This document shows, piece by piece, positions 24,866 through 34,165 of a stretch of 64,000 nucleotides of DNA (position 1 is the first letter of the stretch; every line of letters starts with the position of its first letter). The position numbers and the translations under genes are program-made. The notes beneath the pieces were generated by a model, which worked only from the letters and a program-made list of their open reading frames with translations, made no database searches and was not told the origin of the DNA. This DNA comes from Paraburkholderia domus (GTDB lineage Bacteria > Pseudomonadota > Gammaproteobacteria > Burkholderiales > Burkholderiaceae), in contig NZ_CAJNAT010000002.1 of NCBI RefSeq assembly GCF_905220705.1, forward strand, positions 536,834-600,833, in the 5' to 3' direction.

Positions 24866-25524
24866 CAGCACCTCTTCAGACGGTAGCCCACACCGCGCAC
24901 GGTCACCACCTGCTCGGCGCCGATCTTGCGCCGCAAGCTGTGCACGTGCACTTCAATGGTGTTGCTGCCCACCTCCTCGCCCCAGCCGTACAGCTTCTCT
25001 TCGAGCTCAGCCTTGGTGAACACGCGCGCGGGCTCTTCGATCAGCGCCTGCAGCAACGCGAACTCGCGCGGCACGAGCGGCAGCACTTCGCCGCATTTGG
25101 TGACTTCGTGCGCCGCCGGATCGAGGGTGAGCTCGCCGTGCGCATAGATAGGTTGCTTCTGGCCGGTGCGCCGCCGCAATAGCGCGCGCACTCGCGCGGC
25201 CAGCTCATCGAGGTCGAATGGTTTGATCAGATAATCGTCGGCGCCCGCATCGAGACCGCGAATCCGATCATCGACCGCGTCACGCGCGGTCAGGATGATC
25301 ACCGGCGCAGCACCCCCGCTCTTGCGGTAGGCATTGAGCACGTCAATACCGTCCTTCTTCGGCAAGCCGAGATCGAGCAGCACGAGGTCGTACACGCCGT
25401 TACCCAGCGACAGTTCCGCCGCGCGGCCGTCTTCGGCCCAGTCGATCGCGTAGCCCGAGCGGCGCATCGCGCCCAACACTGTCTCCGCAATCATGTCGTC
25501 GTCTTCGACGAGTAGCAGACGCAT
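24865..25524 (-). CDS. OmpR-family response regulator
   Basis: A 219-residue transcription factor. The receiver domain has the acidic pocket 'LLVEDDD', the phospho-Asp in 'DLVLLDLGLPKKDG', and the Lys in 'DDYLIKPFD'. The winged-helix DNA-binding domain ends with 'SNTIEVHVHSLRRKIGAEQV' and 'VRGVGYRLKR'. Its sequence is close to QseB/PmrA. The intergenic region upstream has nine hexamers with 11-base spacing, the layout of PmrA/QseB binding sites, so it probably regulates itself and the divergent RND operon. Confidence 0.93.
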   Translation of the reverse strand: MRLLLVEDDDMIAETVLGAMRRSGYAIDWAEDGRAAELSLGNGVYDLVLLDLGLPKKDGIDVLNAYRKSGGAAPVIILTARDAVDDRIRGLDAGADDYLIKPFDLDELAARVRALLRRRTGQKQPIYAHGELTLDPAAHEVTKCGEVLPLVPREFALLQALIEEPARVFTKAELEEKLYGWGEEVGSNTIEVHVHSLRRKIGAEQVVTVRGVGYRLKRC

Positions 25525-25568
25525 GGCCTCTCCTCTTTCCAGTTTGCCCGCATTGTCCGGCCCGTTAG

Positions 25569-25662
25569 CTTAACGCTTCCTTATGTCCTCCTTAAGGGAA
25601 GCTTAGGCGACGCTGAAGGGAAGCTTATGGGACGCTTAAATTCCGGTTAAGCGTTACTTAAG
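25569..25662. promoter_or_regulatory. Nine CTTAAG-like hexamers at exact 11-base spacing
   Basis: The hexamers start at 25569, 25580, 25591, 25602, 25613, 25624, 25635, 25646 and 25657 and read CTTAAC, CTTATG, CTTAAG, CTTAGG, CTGAAG, CTTATG, CTTAAA, GTTAAG, CTTAAG. Two such hexamers with a 5-base gap make a PmrA/QseB-type box. Here they run for 94 bases without a break between divergent genes. This is probably a cooperative binding site for the response regulator encoded at 24865-25524. Confidence 0.85.
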
Positions 25663-25738
25663 CTCTCCATGAGCAGAATCGGCACCTGTTCTGCGACATC
25701 CGCTCGCGGCTGTCCCATCTTTGTTCAGGAGCCGGATT

Positions 25739-27229
25739 TTGCCTGTTTTCAACGCCGCCACAGCAGCTATCTCCACGGCTACCTCGGCAGCGAGGCGCCC
25801 GGCCAGCCTGGCCGCCGTGCTCGCCGCCAAATCGGCGGCTGCTCCTGCGGCACGGTTGCGCGTACTCGTGCCCCTCTGCGCGATGCTGCTAGGCGGATGC
25901 ACGTGGTATCACCGCGAACCGCTTGCGCCGCAGGATACGTCGACCTCGGTCCACTCACTCGAGCGCATCCAGATCGATCCGTCCACCATGCCGCTGCCCG
26001 AACTGGCCGCGCATCGCTTCGATCCGTCCGACGGACTCGACATCGACGAAGTCGCGATGCTTGCAGTAGCGAACAATCCCGACCTGAAGCTGGCCCGCGA
26101 CGATCTCGGCATCGCCCGGGCTCAGGCTTACTCGGCTGGACTTCTGCCCGACCCACAACTGAGTGTGTCGAGCGATTACCCGGGCGCGGCCGGCACCACG
26201 CGCGCGTTCAATTATGGTCTGAGCATCGACGTGATGGCGATCGTGCTGCGCAGCGCGAACAAGCAATCGGCCGACGCGACGGTGGCCAAAACCGATCTTG
26301 GCCTGCTGTGGCAGGAATGGCAGATCGTCGCGCAGGCACGGCAGTTGTTCATCAAGACACGCTTCCAGCAGGACACGCTGCCACTGCTGCAACAGCAGCG
26401 TGACCTCGCGCGCACGCGCTACGAGCGCATGGCCGAAGCGCATCGCGACGGCAATCTCACCGCCGACACGCTGACCGCAGCGCTCACCGCATACAGCGAT
26501 GCGCGCAAGCAGTACACGGACGCCGAACGCGCCGCGGAACAGACACATCACGATCTGAACGCACTGCTCGGCCTCTCACCTGAAGTGCAACTGCAACTCG
26601 CCGGCAGCGAAGACACGACCGAACTGCCCGACGCGACGCTCGATGCAGCGCTCGCCAAACTCGCGCAGCGCCGTCCGGACCTGATCGCACTGCAAGCGGG
26701 CTACGAAGCGCAGGAGCAGAAATACCGCGCGGCGATTCTCAGCCAGTTCCCGAGCCTCTCGGTAGGTTTCGTGCGCGCGCGAGACACCTCGAACATCTAC
26801 ACCAGCGGCTTCCAGATCAATCTGAGCCTGCCGATCTTCAACCGCAATCAAGGCAACGTCGCGATCGAAAAAGCGACACGTCAGCGCCTGCGCGACGAGT
26901 ATCAGTCGCGCCTGAATCAGGCTTATGCCGATGTCGCCCATATGCGTGCGGACAGCGTGATTCTCACGCGGCAGTTGCAGCAGACCGAAGCCGCGCTGCC
27001 CGATGTCGACCTCGCCGCGCAGCATGCGGCTGCGGCCTACGCGCAGCACAATCTCGTGCTCGGCGCATACACCGATGCACAAAGCGCCGCGCTCACCAAG
27101 CGTGTCGACGTCGCCACACTGCGCGAATCGCTCGCCGAACAACGCGTCGGCTTGCAGGCGCTGCTCGGCAGCGCGATCCCCGACGCCTTTTCCTCCGCTC
27201 AGACCTTCACCGAAACTCATGCGAAATAA
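25739..27229 (+). CDS. RND efflux outer-membrane factor (TolC-like lipoprotein)
   Basis: A member of the outer-membrane efflux protein family (TolC/OprM/CusC), the exit duct of the tripartite pump encoded downstream. TTG at 25739 is favoured as start because AGGAG lies 7 bases before it; no ATG fits. A lipobox LLGGC near residue 55 of this reading implies lipid anchoring, and a GTG at 25817 would give a more usual 28-residue signal, so the start remains open. The body shows the two repeat halves of the family: 'LAVANNPDLKLARDDLGIAR' and 'KLAQRRPDLIALQAGYEAQE', with long helical coiled-coil stretches. It overlaps the next gene by 11 bases. Confidence 0.88.
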   Translation: MPVFNAATAAISTATSAARRPASLAAVLAAKSAAAPAARLRVLVPLCAMLLGGCTWYHREPLAPQDTSTSVHSLERIQIDPSTMPLPELAAHRFDPSDGLDIDEVAMLAVANNPDLKLARDDLGIARAQAYSAGLLPDPQLSVSSDYPGAAGTTRAFNYGLSIDVMAIVLRSANKQSADATVAKTDLGLLWQEWQIVAQARQLFIKTRFQQDTLPLLQQQRDLARTRYERMAEAHRDGNLTADTLTAALTAYSDARKQYTDAERAAEQTHHDLNALLGLSPEVQLQLAGSEDTTELPDATLDAALAKLAQRRPDLIALQAGYEAQEQKYRAAILSQFPSLSVGFVRARDTSNIYTSGFQINLSLPIFNRNQGNVAIEKATRQRLRDEYQSRLNQAYADVAHMRADSVILTRQLQQTEAALPDVDLAAQHAAAAYAQHNLVLGAYTDAQSAALTKRVDVATLRESLAEQRVGLQALLGSAIPDAFSSAQTFTETHAK

Positions 27230-28346
27230 TCCACTTTCGGCGCAGCGGCTACGTATCGCCTCTTATGCGATGTCCCTTGCCTGCGCTGCGCTGATGAGCG
27301 CCGGCGTCCATGCGGCCGGCGCTGCCAGTGCTTCCACCGGCGACGATGCGGCCGACCAATCCGTCGTATCCGTGCAGACCGTGCGGGTGCAGCGCGGCAT
27401 CATTGCGCAGCCGGTGCGTGCATATGGCATCGTCGCGGCGTCCGCGTCGAACCTGACTACGGTTAATCTGCCGTACCTCGCACGTATCGTGCAGATGCGC
27501 GTGCAGGCCGGCCAGAGTGTGACGCGCGGCACGCCGCTGTTTGTCGTGCAAGCTGACCCTGCCGCAGTGCTCGCCGCCAACCAGGCAAAAAGCGCCGTGA
27601 CGCTCGCGCAAGGCGAACTGACGCGCACGCAATCGCTATACGACAAAGGGCTCGCCACGCAATCGCAACTCGCCACCGCCCGCAAAGCCGTCGAGGACGC
27701 ACAGCAGGCGCTCGCCGCGCAAAACCAGACGGGGGTGGCGAACGGCAACAAAGTCATCGCGGCACCAATCGACGGCGTGGTTCTACAGGTATCGGCGGCA
27801 CAGGGCGATCAGGTGCAGCCTGGCGTCGCAATCCTGCAACTGGCCGGCGGCAATGGCCGTGACGCACGGGCGAACGTCGCGCTCGGCGTCGAGCCGTCGG
27901 ACGTTCCCGCCATCCATGCTGGCGACACGGTTACGTTGCACGGCCTGTCCACCTCGCTCGCGAAGGCCGCGGCGGACGGCCGCGTGGTGCTGGTCGGGGC
28001 ATCGGTCGATCAGCAAAGCCAGCTCGTCAATGTTGGCGCGAACGTCCCGCTCGGACAGAGCGCGTTCATTCCAGGCACGCGTGTCAGCGCCGATATCGCG
28101 ACTCGCAGCGGCACGCATTGGGTCGTGCCGCGTGCCGCCGTCCTGAAAGACGACAAAGGCGCGTACGTCTTCCAGATCACGCCGCAAAACAAGGCGCACC
28201 GCGTGGCGGTGGTCACACAGGTCGAGAACGGCGACCGCTACGGCGTGGACGGCCCGATAGACGGCACGCAAGGCCTCGTTGTCAGCGGCAACTATGAGTT
28301 GAAGGACGGCATGGCGGTGCGCGCCAGCGGAGGCGCGCCGCGATGA
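27219..28346 (+). CDS. RND efflux periplasmic adaptor (membrane fusion protein)
   Basis: A 375-residue adaptor that bridges the inner-membrane pump and the outer-membrane duct. Signal peptide ends 'SAGVHAAGAA'. The lipoyl-like half motifs are 'VRVQRGIIAQPVRAYGIVAA' and 'GNKVIAAPIDGVVLQVSAAQ', with a short helical hairpin between them ('VTLAQGELTRTQSLYDKGLA'). The beta-barrel and membrane-proximal parts follow ('VLKDDKGAYVFQITPQNK'). It starts inside the outer-membrane gene and its stop overlaps the pump start as ATGA, so the three are one operon. Confidence 0.92.
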   Translation: MRNNPLSAQRLRIASYAMSLACAALMSAGVHAAGAASASTGDDAADQSVVSVQTVRVQRGIIAQPVRAYGIVAASASNLTTVNLPYLARIVQMRVQAGQSVTRGTPLFVVQADPAAVLAANQAKSAVTLAQGELTRTQSLYDKGLATQSQLATARKAVEDAQQALAAQNQTGVANGNKVIAAPIDGVVLQVSAAQGDQVQPGVAILQLAGGNGRDARANVALGVEPSDVPAIHAGDTVTLHGLSTSLAKAAADGRVVLVGASVDQQSQLVNVGANVPLGQSAFIPGTRVSADIATRSGTHWVVPRAAVLKDDKGAYVFQITPQNKAHRVAVVTQVENGDRYGVDGPIDGTQGLVVSGNYELKDGMAVRASGGAPR

Positions 28347-31300
28347 ATTTTGGTCAATGGATGCAGAAGCACCGGCGCTCGCTGCTGTTCGTGATCGCGT
28401 TGCTGGCGATCGCCGGCGCGCTGACTGCGTTTCGCCTGCCGATCTCGCTGTTCCCGAACGTCGCGTTTCCGCGCGCCGTCGTCTCGCTCGACGCGGGCGA
28501 CCGCCCCGCCGAACAGATGGCCACGCTCGTCACGATGCCGGTCGAAGAGGCACTGCGGCGCGTGCCGAACGTACGCGACGTCGAATCGACCACGAGCCGC
28601 GGTTCGGCGGAAATCTCGATCAATTTCGACTGGGGCACCGACATGGCGCAAGCCACGTTGCAGGCGCAGTCGGCCATCAGCGAGATTCTCGCGACGCTCC
28701 CACAGGGCACCTCGATGCAGGTGCGGCGCATGGACCCGACTGTGTTCCCCGTGCTCGCGTATAGCCTGACGTCGAAACAGCAGTCGTTGTCGGCGTTACA
28801 CGATCTCGCGCAATTCCAGATGCGGCCGTTGCTGTCTTCGGTGGAAGGCGTGGCGCGCGTCGAGGTGACGGGTGGCGCGCAGGACGAACTTGAAGTCGCG
28901 ATCGATCCGGCACGCCTCGCCGCCTACAAGATCTCGCTCCCGGACGTGTCGAAAGCGATCGGCGCGAGCAACGTACTGATGGCCACTGGCCGCATCGAGG
29001 ATCACTACAAGTTGTACCTCGTGATTGCCAACAGCACGATCACGCAACTCGACGACCTGCGCAACGTGGTGGTGTCGACCAACGGCGCGACGCAAATCCG
29101 CCTCGGCGACATCGCGACAGTCCACCAGGGTGTCGTGCCGCAATGGATGCGCGTGACGGCCGACGGCCAGGACGCCGTGCTGCTCAACGTCTACCAGCAG
29201 CCCGGTGCGAATAGCGTGGCGATGGCCAAGGCGATCCGCGCGAAGCTCGCCGACTTCCAGCATCAGATGCCGGCGGGCGTACATCTCTCGAACTGGTACG
29301 ACCAGAGCGAACTGGTGATCGCCTCGGCGACCAGCGTGCGCGACGCGATCATGATCGGCGTCGTGCTGGCCGCGTTCACGCTGTTCGCGTTCCTGCGCAA
29401 CTGGAAGATCACCGTGATTGCCGTCGCGCTGGTGCCTGTCGTGATGGCCGCGACGATTCTGTTGCTCGACGTGTTCGGCATGGGTTTCAACATCATGACG
29501 CTCGGCGGGATGGCCGCCGCGGTCGGACTCGTGATCGACGACGCCATCGTGATGATCGAACACATCGTGCGACGTATGCGCGAAGGCGGTGCCCACAAGT
29601 TCCACGGCCGCGTGATGGCGGCGGCGCTCGAATTCACACGACCGCTTGCCGGTTCGTCGGCGGCGACGCTGATCATTTTCGTGCCGCTCGCGTTTCTATC
29701 GGGCGTGACGGGCGCGTTCTTCAAGGCGCTCTCGGTGACGATGGCAAGCGCCCTGTTCATTTCATTTCTCGTCACGTGGCTCGCCGTGCCGATTCTGTGC
29801 GACCGCTGGCTGAAGCCCAAAGACGCCGAGGAGCACAAGGAAACCCGCTTCGCTTCTGGGATGAACCGGCGCTACGGCTATCTGATCGAGCACGGGACGG
29901 CACGCCCGATTCTCGTGCTGCTCGGCTTGCTGCCGCTGATCGTGGTGGCCGCGTTCGCCTTCACGCGAGTGGGCAGCGGTTTCATGCCGAGCATGGACGA
30001 AGGCGGTTTCGTACTCGACTATCACACCGATCCTGGCACGTCCGTGACCGAAACCGATCGATTGATGAAGCAGATCGAGGGCATCATCCGCGCGAATCCG
30101 AATGTCGCGACTTACTCGCGCCGCACCGGCGCGGGTCTCGGCGGCGATCTGAACGAACCGAACAAGGGTGACTTCTTCGTGCGGTTGAAATCGAGCGGCC
30201 GCGAGCCGATCGAAACGGTGATGGAAGAGATCCGCTCGAAGATCGAGACGCAGGTGCCGGGCGTGAACATCGAGCTTGCGCAACTGATGGAAGACCTGAT
30301 CGGTGACCTGACCGCGGTGCCGCAACCGGTCCAGATCAAGATCTACTCCGACGACCAGAACACGCTCGATACCACCGCGCGCAAGGTCGCCGCGCAGATC
30401 GGCAAGATCCAGGGCGTGGTGGACGTCAACGACGGCATCAACCCGGCGGGCGACGCACTCGAACTGCACATCCGCCCTGAGGCCGCGGCGGCCGAGGGCA
30501 TGGACCCACAGTCGATTGCGCAGGCCGTTTCCGACATGGTGGAAGGCAACGTTGCGACGCAATTCCAGACTGGTCCGAAGACGGTAGGCGTGCGGGTACG
30601 CGTGGCCGGCGCACTGAAGCTAACCGATACGCAACTGGGGCAGTTGCAGATTCGCGCACCGGACGGCCATCTGTTCGCGTTGAATCGTGTTGCCGATCAG
30701 GTGACGGTGACCGGTCAGCCGGAAATCAGCCGCGACAACCTCAAGCGGATGGTGGCCGTGACCGCGCGAATCGACGGCCGCGATCTGGGCTCGACGATCG
30801 CGGACGTGCAGAAGACGCTGAGTGACAAGAGCTTGTTGCCGACTGGCGTGTATTACGAGTTGGGCGGTTTGTACCAGCAACAGCAGATTGCCTTCAAGGG
30901 GTTGTTGACCGTGTTCGGTGCTGCGATTGCGTTGGTGTTTGGGTTGCTGCTGTTTCTGTATGAACGCTTCCGCGTTGCGCTGGCGGTGATGGCGATGCCG
31001 TTGCTGGCCGCGGGCGCGGTGTTCATAGGCTTGTGGCTGACCGGCATCGAGTTGAACATCTCCGCGATGATGGGGATGACGATGATTATCGGTATCGTGA
31101 CTGAGGTGGCGATTTTTTATGTATCGGAGTTGCAGGGGCTGATTCGGGATGAAGGTATTGAGTTTGAGGAAGCGCTGATCGCGGCTGGGAGAAATCGGTT
31201 GCGGCCGATTGCCATGACGACTGTTGCAGCGATCCTGGCGCTGATGCCGTTGGCTTTTGCCCTCGGGCAAGGGGCGGCTATGCAGCAGCCTTTGGCGGTT

Positions 31301-31393
31301 GCCATTATTTCTGGGTTGATTGTGCAGTTGCCATTGGTGTTGTTGCTGTTGCCTGTGGTGTTGAAGGTGTTGATGAAGAGGGAGGCTATATAA
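28343..31393 (+). CDS. RND-family efflux pump, inner-membrane permease
   Basis: A 1016-residue proton-driven exporter with twelve expected helices and two large periplasmic loops. The proton-relay pair is in helix 4, 'AVGLVIDDAIVMIEHIVRRM', and the pore-domain segments 'FMPSMDEGGFVLDYHTDPGT' and 'ISINFDWGTDMAQATLQAQS' are family-typical. The methionine/His metal signatures of CusA/CzcA are not evident, so an organic or unassigned substrate is more likely than a metal. The last 400 bases are richer in TTG/GTG-type codons. It ends 12 bases before element copy 2. Confidence 0.93.
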   Translation: MNFGQWMQKHRRSLLFVIALLAIAGALTAFRLPISLFPNVAFPRAVVSLDAGDRPAEQMATLVTMPVEEALRRVPNVRDVESTTSRGSAEISINFDWGTDMAQATLQAQSAISEILATLPQGTSMQVRRMDPTVFPVLAYSLTSKQQSLSALHDLAQFQMRPLLSSVEGVARVEVTGGAQDELEVAIDPARLAAYKISLPDVSKAIGASNVLMATGRIEDHYKLYLVIANSTITQLDDLRNVVVSTNGATQIRLGDIATVHQGVVPQWMRVTADGQDAVLLNVYQQPGANSVAMAKAIRAKLADFQHQMPAGVHLSNWYDQSELVIASATSVRDAIMIGVVLAAFTLFAFLRNWKITVIAVALVPVVMAATILLLDVFGMGFNIMTLGGMAAAVGLVIDDAIVMIEHIVRRMREGGAHKFHGRVMAAALEFTRPLAGSSAATLIIFVPLAFLSGVTGAFFKALSVTMASALFISFLVTWLAVPILCDRWLKPKDAEEHKETRFASGMNRRYGYLIEHGTARPILVLLGLLPLIVVAAFAFTRVGSGFMPSMDEGGFVLDYHTDPGTSVTETDRLMKQIEGIIRANPNVATYSRRTGAGLGGDLNEPNKGDFFVRLKSSGREPIETVMEEIRSKIETQVPGVNIELAQLMEDLIGDLTAVPQPVQIKIYSDDQNTLDTTARKVAAQIGKIQGVVDVNDGINPAGDALELHIRPEAAAAEGMDPQSIAQAVSDMVEGNVATQFQTGPKTVGVRVRVAGALKLTDTQLGQLQIRAPDGHLFALNRVADQVTVTGQPEISRDNLKRMVAVTARIDGRDLGSTIADVQKTLSDKSLLPTGVYYELGGLYQQQQIAFKGLLTVFGAAIALVFGLLLFLYERFRVALAVMAMPLLAAGAVFIGLWLTGIELNISAMMGMTMIIGIVTEVAIFYVSELQGLIRDEGIEFEEALIAAGRNRLRPIAMTTVAAILALMPLAFALGQGAAMQQPLAVAIISGLIVQLPLVLLLLPVVLKVLMKREAI

Positions 31394-31405
31394 AGGTTGG
31401 GTTTT

Positions 31406-32067
31406 TGCTTGCGCGGCGCTTTGTCTGTGTCCTTACGGTGTTGGCCTTTCCTTGATTTGTTAGTGGTTTATTAGCGTTGCCCCTGTGCGGGGCGGCACCT
31501 ACTTCTCTTTGCTGCTGCAAAGAGAAGTAGGCAAGAGAAAGCAGCTCACACCGCCAATTCTTAAGCGGGTCTCCCGCACAGCCACGGAAGTGGTGCATCT
31601 GGATCCGTGCCCTCGCACATTCAGCGCTAGTGACCAAGGGCTCATCAGCGCCCACTCCGCACTGCGTGCGTCGCGGATGGGTCTGCGTGGGAAACCCGGG
31701 GCTTCGGTTGCGCGTGGCGGGAGCCATCAGCTTCGCCTCGGCGAAGTGCCGAATGAAGCGCGAGTACAAAACGTGGTGGTCGGTTTTATGGAGTACGCTT
31801 CGGCGCGCGCAGCGCCGCCGGAAGTATGAATGCCTTGTCACTCGCGCTGAATGTGCGAGGACACCGATTCCAGATGCACCACGATCCCCTCCAAGCCAAG
31901 GGACCCACTTATGAGCTGGCGGTTTGAGCTGCTTTCTCTTGCCTACTTCTCTTTGCAGCAGCAAAGAGAAGTAGGTGCCGCCCCGCACAGGGGCAACGCT
32001 AATAAACCACTAACAAATCAAGGAAAGGCCAACACCGTAAGGACGCAGACAAAGCGCCGCGCAGGCA
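31406..32067. mobile_element. Inverted-repeat element copy 2 (662 bp)
   Basis: This has the same ends and arms as copy 1, with arms about 165-170 bases long. Its two inner modules lie in the opposite order to copy 1, so the element is inserted in the other orientation. The hexamer array is absent. The arm hairpin reads CCTACTTCTCTTTGC / GCAAAGAGAAGTAGG. The left end is 12 bases after the RND pump stop and the right end is 6 bases from the hpnK stop, again filling the gap between convergent genes. The reading frames within it are repeat artefacts. Confidence 0.75.
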
Positions 32068-32073
32068 AAAAAC

Positions 32074-32901
32074 TCAACCCCTCAGTACATCCCCAAACCC
32101 GCCCACCCGGGCACCCAAATCCCGAATAGCATCAGCGACCCGAGGCGACAAGAGCGCCTCCAACTCATCAGCATGCCGATACTCCCGCATCCCGTGACTC
32201 AAAACCCGATCACCGGCAAAAGCAGGATGACAATAAATCTCCCCCACGCCAGTGGGCAAATCGGCAAGCGCAGCAAGCCACGCCGCCTCATCCATCCGCC
32301 CACTTTTAGCAATCCCAACAACATAATCGTTATGCACGATCCCAGCCCGATCCAGTCTCGCCCGCACCCGTGAGATCCACGGCCGCAACCACAGCGGCGC
32401 GTTAATCTCGAACGGCAAACGCATCGCCCGCATCCCATACTCGCGGCCAATCTCCAGAATCAACCCAAGCACCGTCGGATGCAAATGGAAATGCTTGTGC
32501 GTGTTGACGTGATCGAGCGTCAACCCCGTCCTCGCAAACGCCTCGAACTGCGCGCGAATCTCGCGCGCCAGCTGTTTGCGAACATGCGGCAAAAAGAAAA
32601 ACCGCACGCCGTCCCGTACCATGTTGTCGCCAAAGCGGCCATGCTCGTCGAGCAATGCGGAAATCCCGGCGCGCGGCGTCACCGCGTCGCCGTCGGCAAG
32701 CACCAGATGCAGGCCGACCCGCAGCTCCGGAAGTGTCCGAGCACGCCCCACCGCGTCTGCTGCGGCAGGCGCGCCGATCATCAGGCTCGCGGCCGTCAAC
32801 ACGCCGTGCCGGTGCGCCTGCTCGACCGCCAGATTCACCCGCGAATGCAGGCCGAAATCGTCAGCAGTGACGATCAGCCCACGTCGTGGCTTAGCCGCCA
32901 T
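32074..32901 (-). CDS. hpnK: HpnK, hopanoid-associated YdjC/ChbG-type deacetylase
   Basis: A 275-residue protein of the YdjC/ChbG carbohydrate deacetylase superfamily. It shows the metal-site segments 'LIVTADDFGLHSRVNLAVEQ', 'LTLDHVNTHKHFHLHPTVLG' and 'GVGEIYCHPAF'. HpnK is known to remove the acetyl group from N-acetylglucosaminyl-bacteriohopanetetrol. The start at MAAKPRRG overlaps the previous gene by 11 bases. It is the last gene of this minus-strand group. Confidence 0.9.
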   Translation of the reverse strand: MAAKPRRGLIVTADDFGLHSRVNLAVEQAHRHGVLTAASLMIGAPAAADAVGRARTLPELRVGLHLVLADGDAVTPRAGISALLDEHGRFGDNMVRDGVRFFFLPHVRKQLAREIRAQFEAFARTGLTLDHVNTHKHFHLHPTVLGLILEIGREYGMRAMRLPFEINAPLWLRPWISRVRARLDRAGIVHNDYVVGIAKSGRMDEAAWLAALADLPTGVGEIYCHPAFAGDRVLSHGMREYRHADELEALLSPRVADAIRDLGARVGGFGDVLRG

Positions 32902-34153
32902 CCGAAGTCTCCATGACATCCATCACACCCAAGGCCGCATCCTGCCTAGCCGCCGCAGAGGCCACAACCGGCATGCGCGCGCCACGCCACACCACATGCG
33001 AGCCGAACGCGCCCGCGATCCATTGAAATGCCAGCAAGGTATCGCGCAATGGCACGAGCGGCAAGTCACGCCAGAACGTGCGCTCATGACGCGCGGAACG
33101 CAGATGCAGCAGCATACGCGCGGCAAAACAGGCCGCCGTGCTCGCGCCGCTCGCCAGGGCGGCCCACAGGTGCGCGCCGTCGAACGGACCTTCAGCGAGG
33201 CCGGCGGTGAGCCATGCGCCGGCAACGAGCCACGGCGTCGGGAACGTGATGAACAGAAACGCAAAGCCAAGCGGGTTCAGCGAGCGGATCGTGCGCAGCC
33301 AGCGCGTTTCACGTTGCCACAAGGCGGAAAAAGTCGGCTCGATGACATCGGTGGCCACCATTACGCGCGAAAGCACCGTGCGAAGGCCGAGCGCGCGCAC
33401 GTGTTCGGCGAGCCAGTAGTCGTCCGCGAGACAGTTTTTCAACGCGTCGAAACCGCCGATGCGCTCGAGCGTGGCGCGGCGCAAAGCGAGGGTCGCGCCG
33501 AAACCGAAGCGGCGCGATCCCGCGGCATGCGCGACGCGCACTGAGGGAGCGAACCACTCGTTGATAAAGAGCGCACCAACCCGCGGCCAGAAACCGCCGA
33601 TGCTTTGCGCGACATAGAGACAGGTCACCACCCCCACGCGCGGATCGGCGAGCGGCGCCGCCACGGTGTCGAGATAATCGGCTTCGACTGCGATGTCGCT
33701 ATCGGCAATCACGATGACGTCATGGCGCGCCCGCTCCGCCATGTTGATCAGATTGCTGACCTTGAGATTGCTGCCGTGCACGCGCGTATCGACCGCTAGC
33801 TCGATGTCGTGCATCGGATAGGCGGCCTGCAAACGGCGCACCACGGCAATCGCGGGATCGTCCGGAGAAGACACCCCGAGCACGAGTTGGAAATACCCGT
33901 GGCGCTGGTCGCAAAAGGTTCTGAGATTCTCATAGAGACGCGGCTCGGCGCCGCATAGCGGTTTGAGCACGCTGACGCCGACTTTCGCAAAAGGAGGCAG
34001 AGGATGCGGAGCCCGGACGGCAACACTCGCGCCACTCCCGCGGCGCACCGCGAAGAACGGCATCGCTACTGCAGCCACGATTGCATAGAGCGAAGCCGAG
34101 ACGCAACCGGATAGCAGGATCCATTGGCATGCTGTCAATGCGTGTGCCGCCAT
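32891..34153 (-). CDS. HpnI-like hopanoid glycosyltransferase, second copy
   Basis: A 420-residue inner-membrane glycosyltransferase of family GT21 (ceramide glucosyltransferase-like). It has an N-terminal helix, then 'GVSVLKPLCGAEPRLYENLR', 'VIVIADSDIAVEADYLDTVA', 'CLADDYWLAEHVRALGLRTV' and the (Q/R)xxRW-type motif TRWLRTIRSLNPLGF, with more helices after it. The gene at 38133-39317 encodes a relative with the same layout. HpnI adds a GlcNAc to bacteriohopanetetrol. Which copy does that is not clear; this one lies with hpnK, the other with hpnJ. It follows the small membrane gene by 12 bases. Confidence 0.85.
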   Translation of the reverse strand: MAAHALTACQWILLSGCVSASLYAIVAAVAMPFFAVRRGSGASVAVRAPHPLPPFAKVGVSVLKPLCGAEPRLYENLRTFCDQRHGYFQLVLGVSSPDDPAIAVVRRLQAAYPMHDIELAVDTRVHGSNLKVSNLINMAERARHDVIVIADSDIAVEADYLDTVAAPLADPRVGVVTCLYVAQSIGGFWPRVGALFINEWFAPSVRVAHAAGSRRFGFGATLALRRATLERIGGFDALKNCLADDYWLAEHVRALGLRTVLSRVMVATDVIEPTFSALWQRETRWLRTIRSLNPLGFAFLFITFPTPWLVAGAWLTAGLAEGPFDGAHLWAALASGASTAACFAARMLLHLRSARHERTFWRDLPLVPLRDTLLAFQWIAGAFGSHVVWRGARMPVVASAAARQDAALGVMDVMETSDGG

Positions 34154-34165
34154 CGCCTGCGTCCG

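Noticed and set aside
28796..30562. Long antisense frames under the RND pump gene
   Set aside because: His/Arg-rich shadows of the pump's codons with no family likeness.
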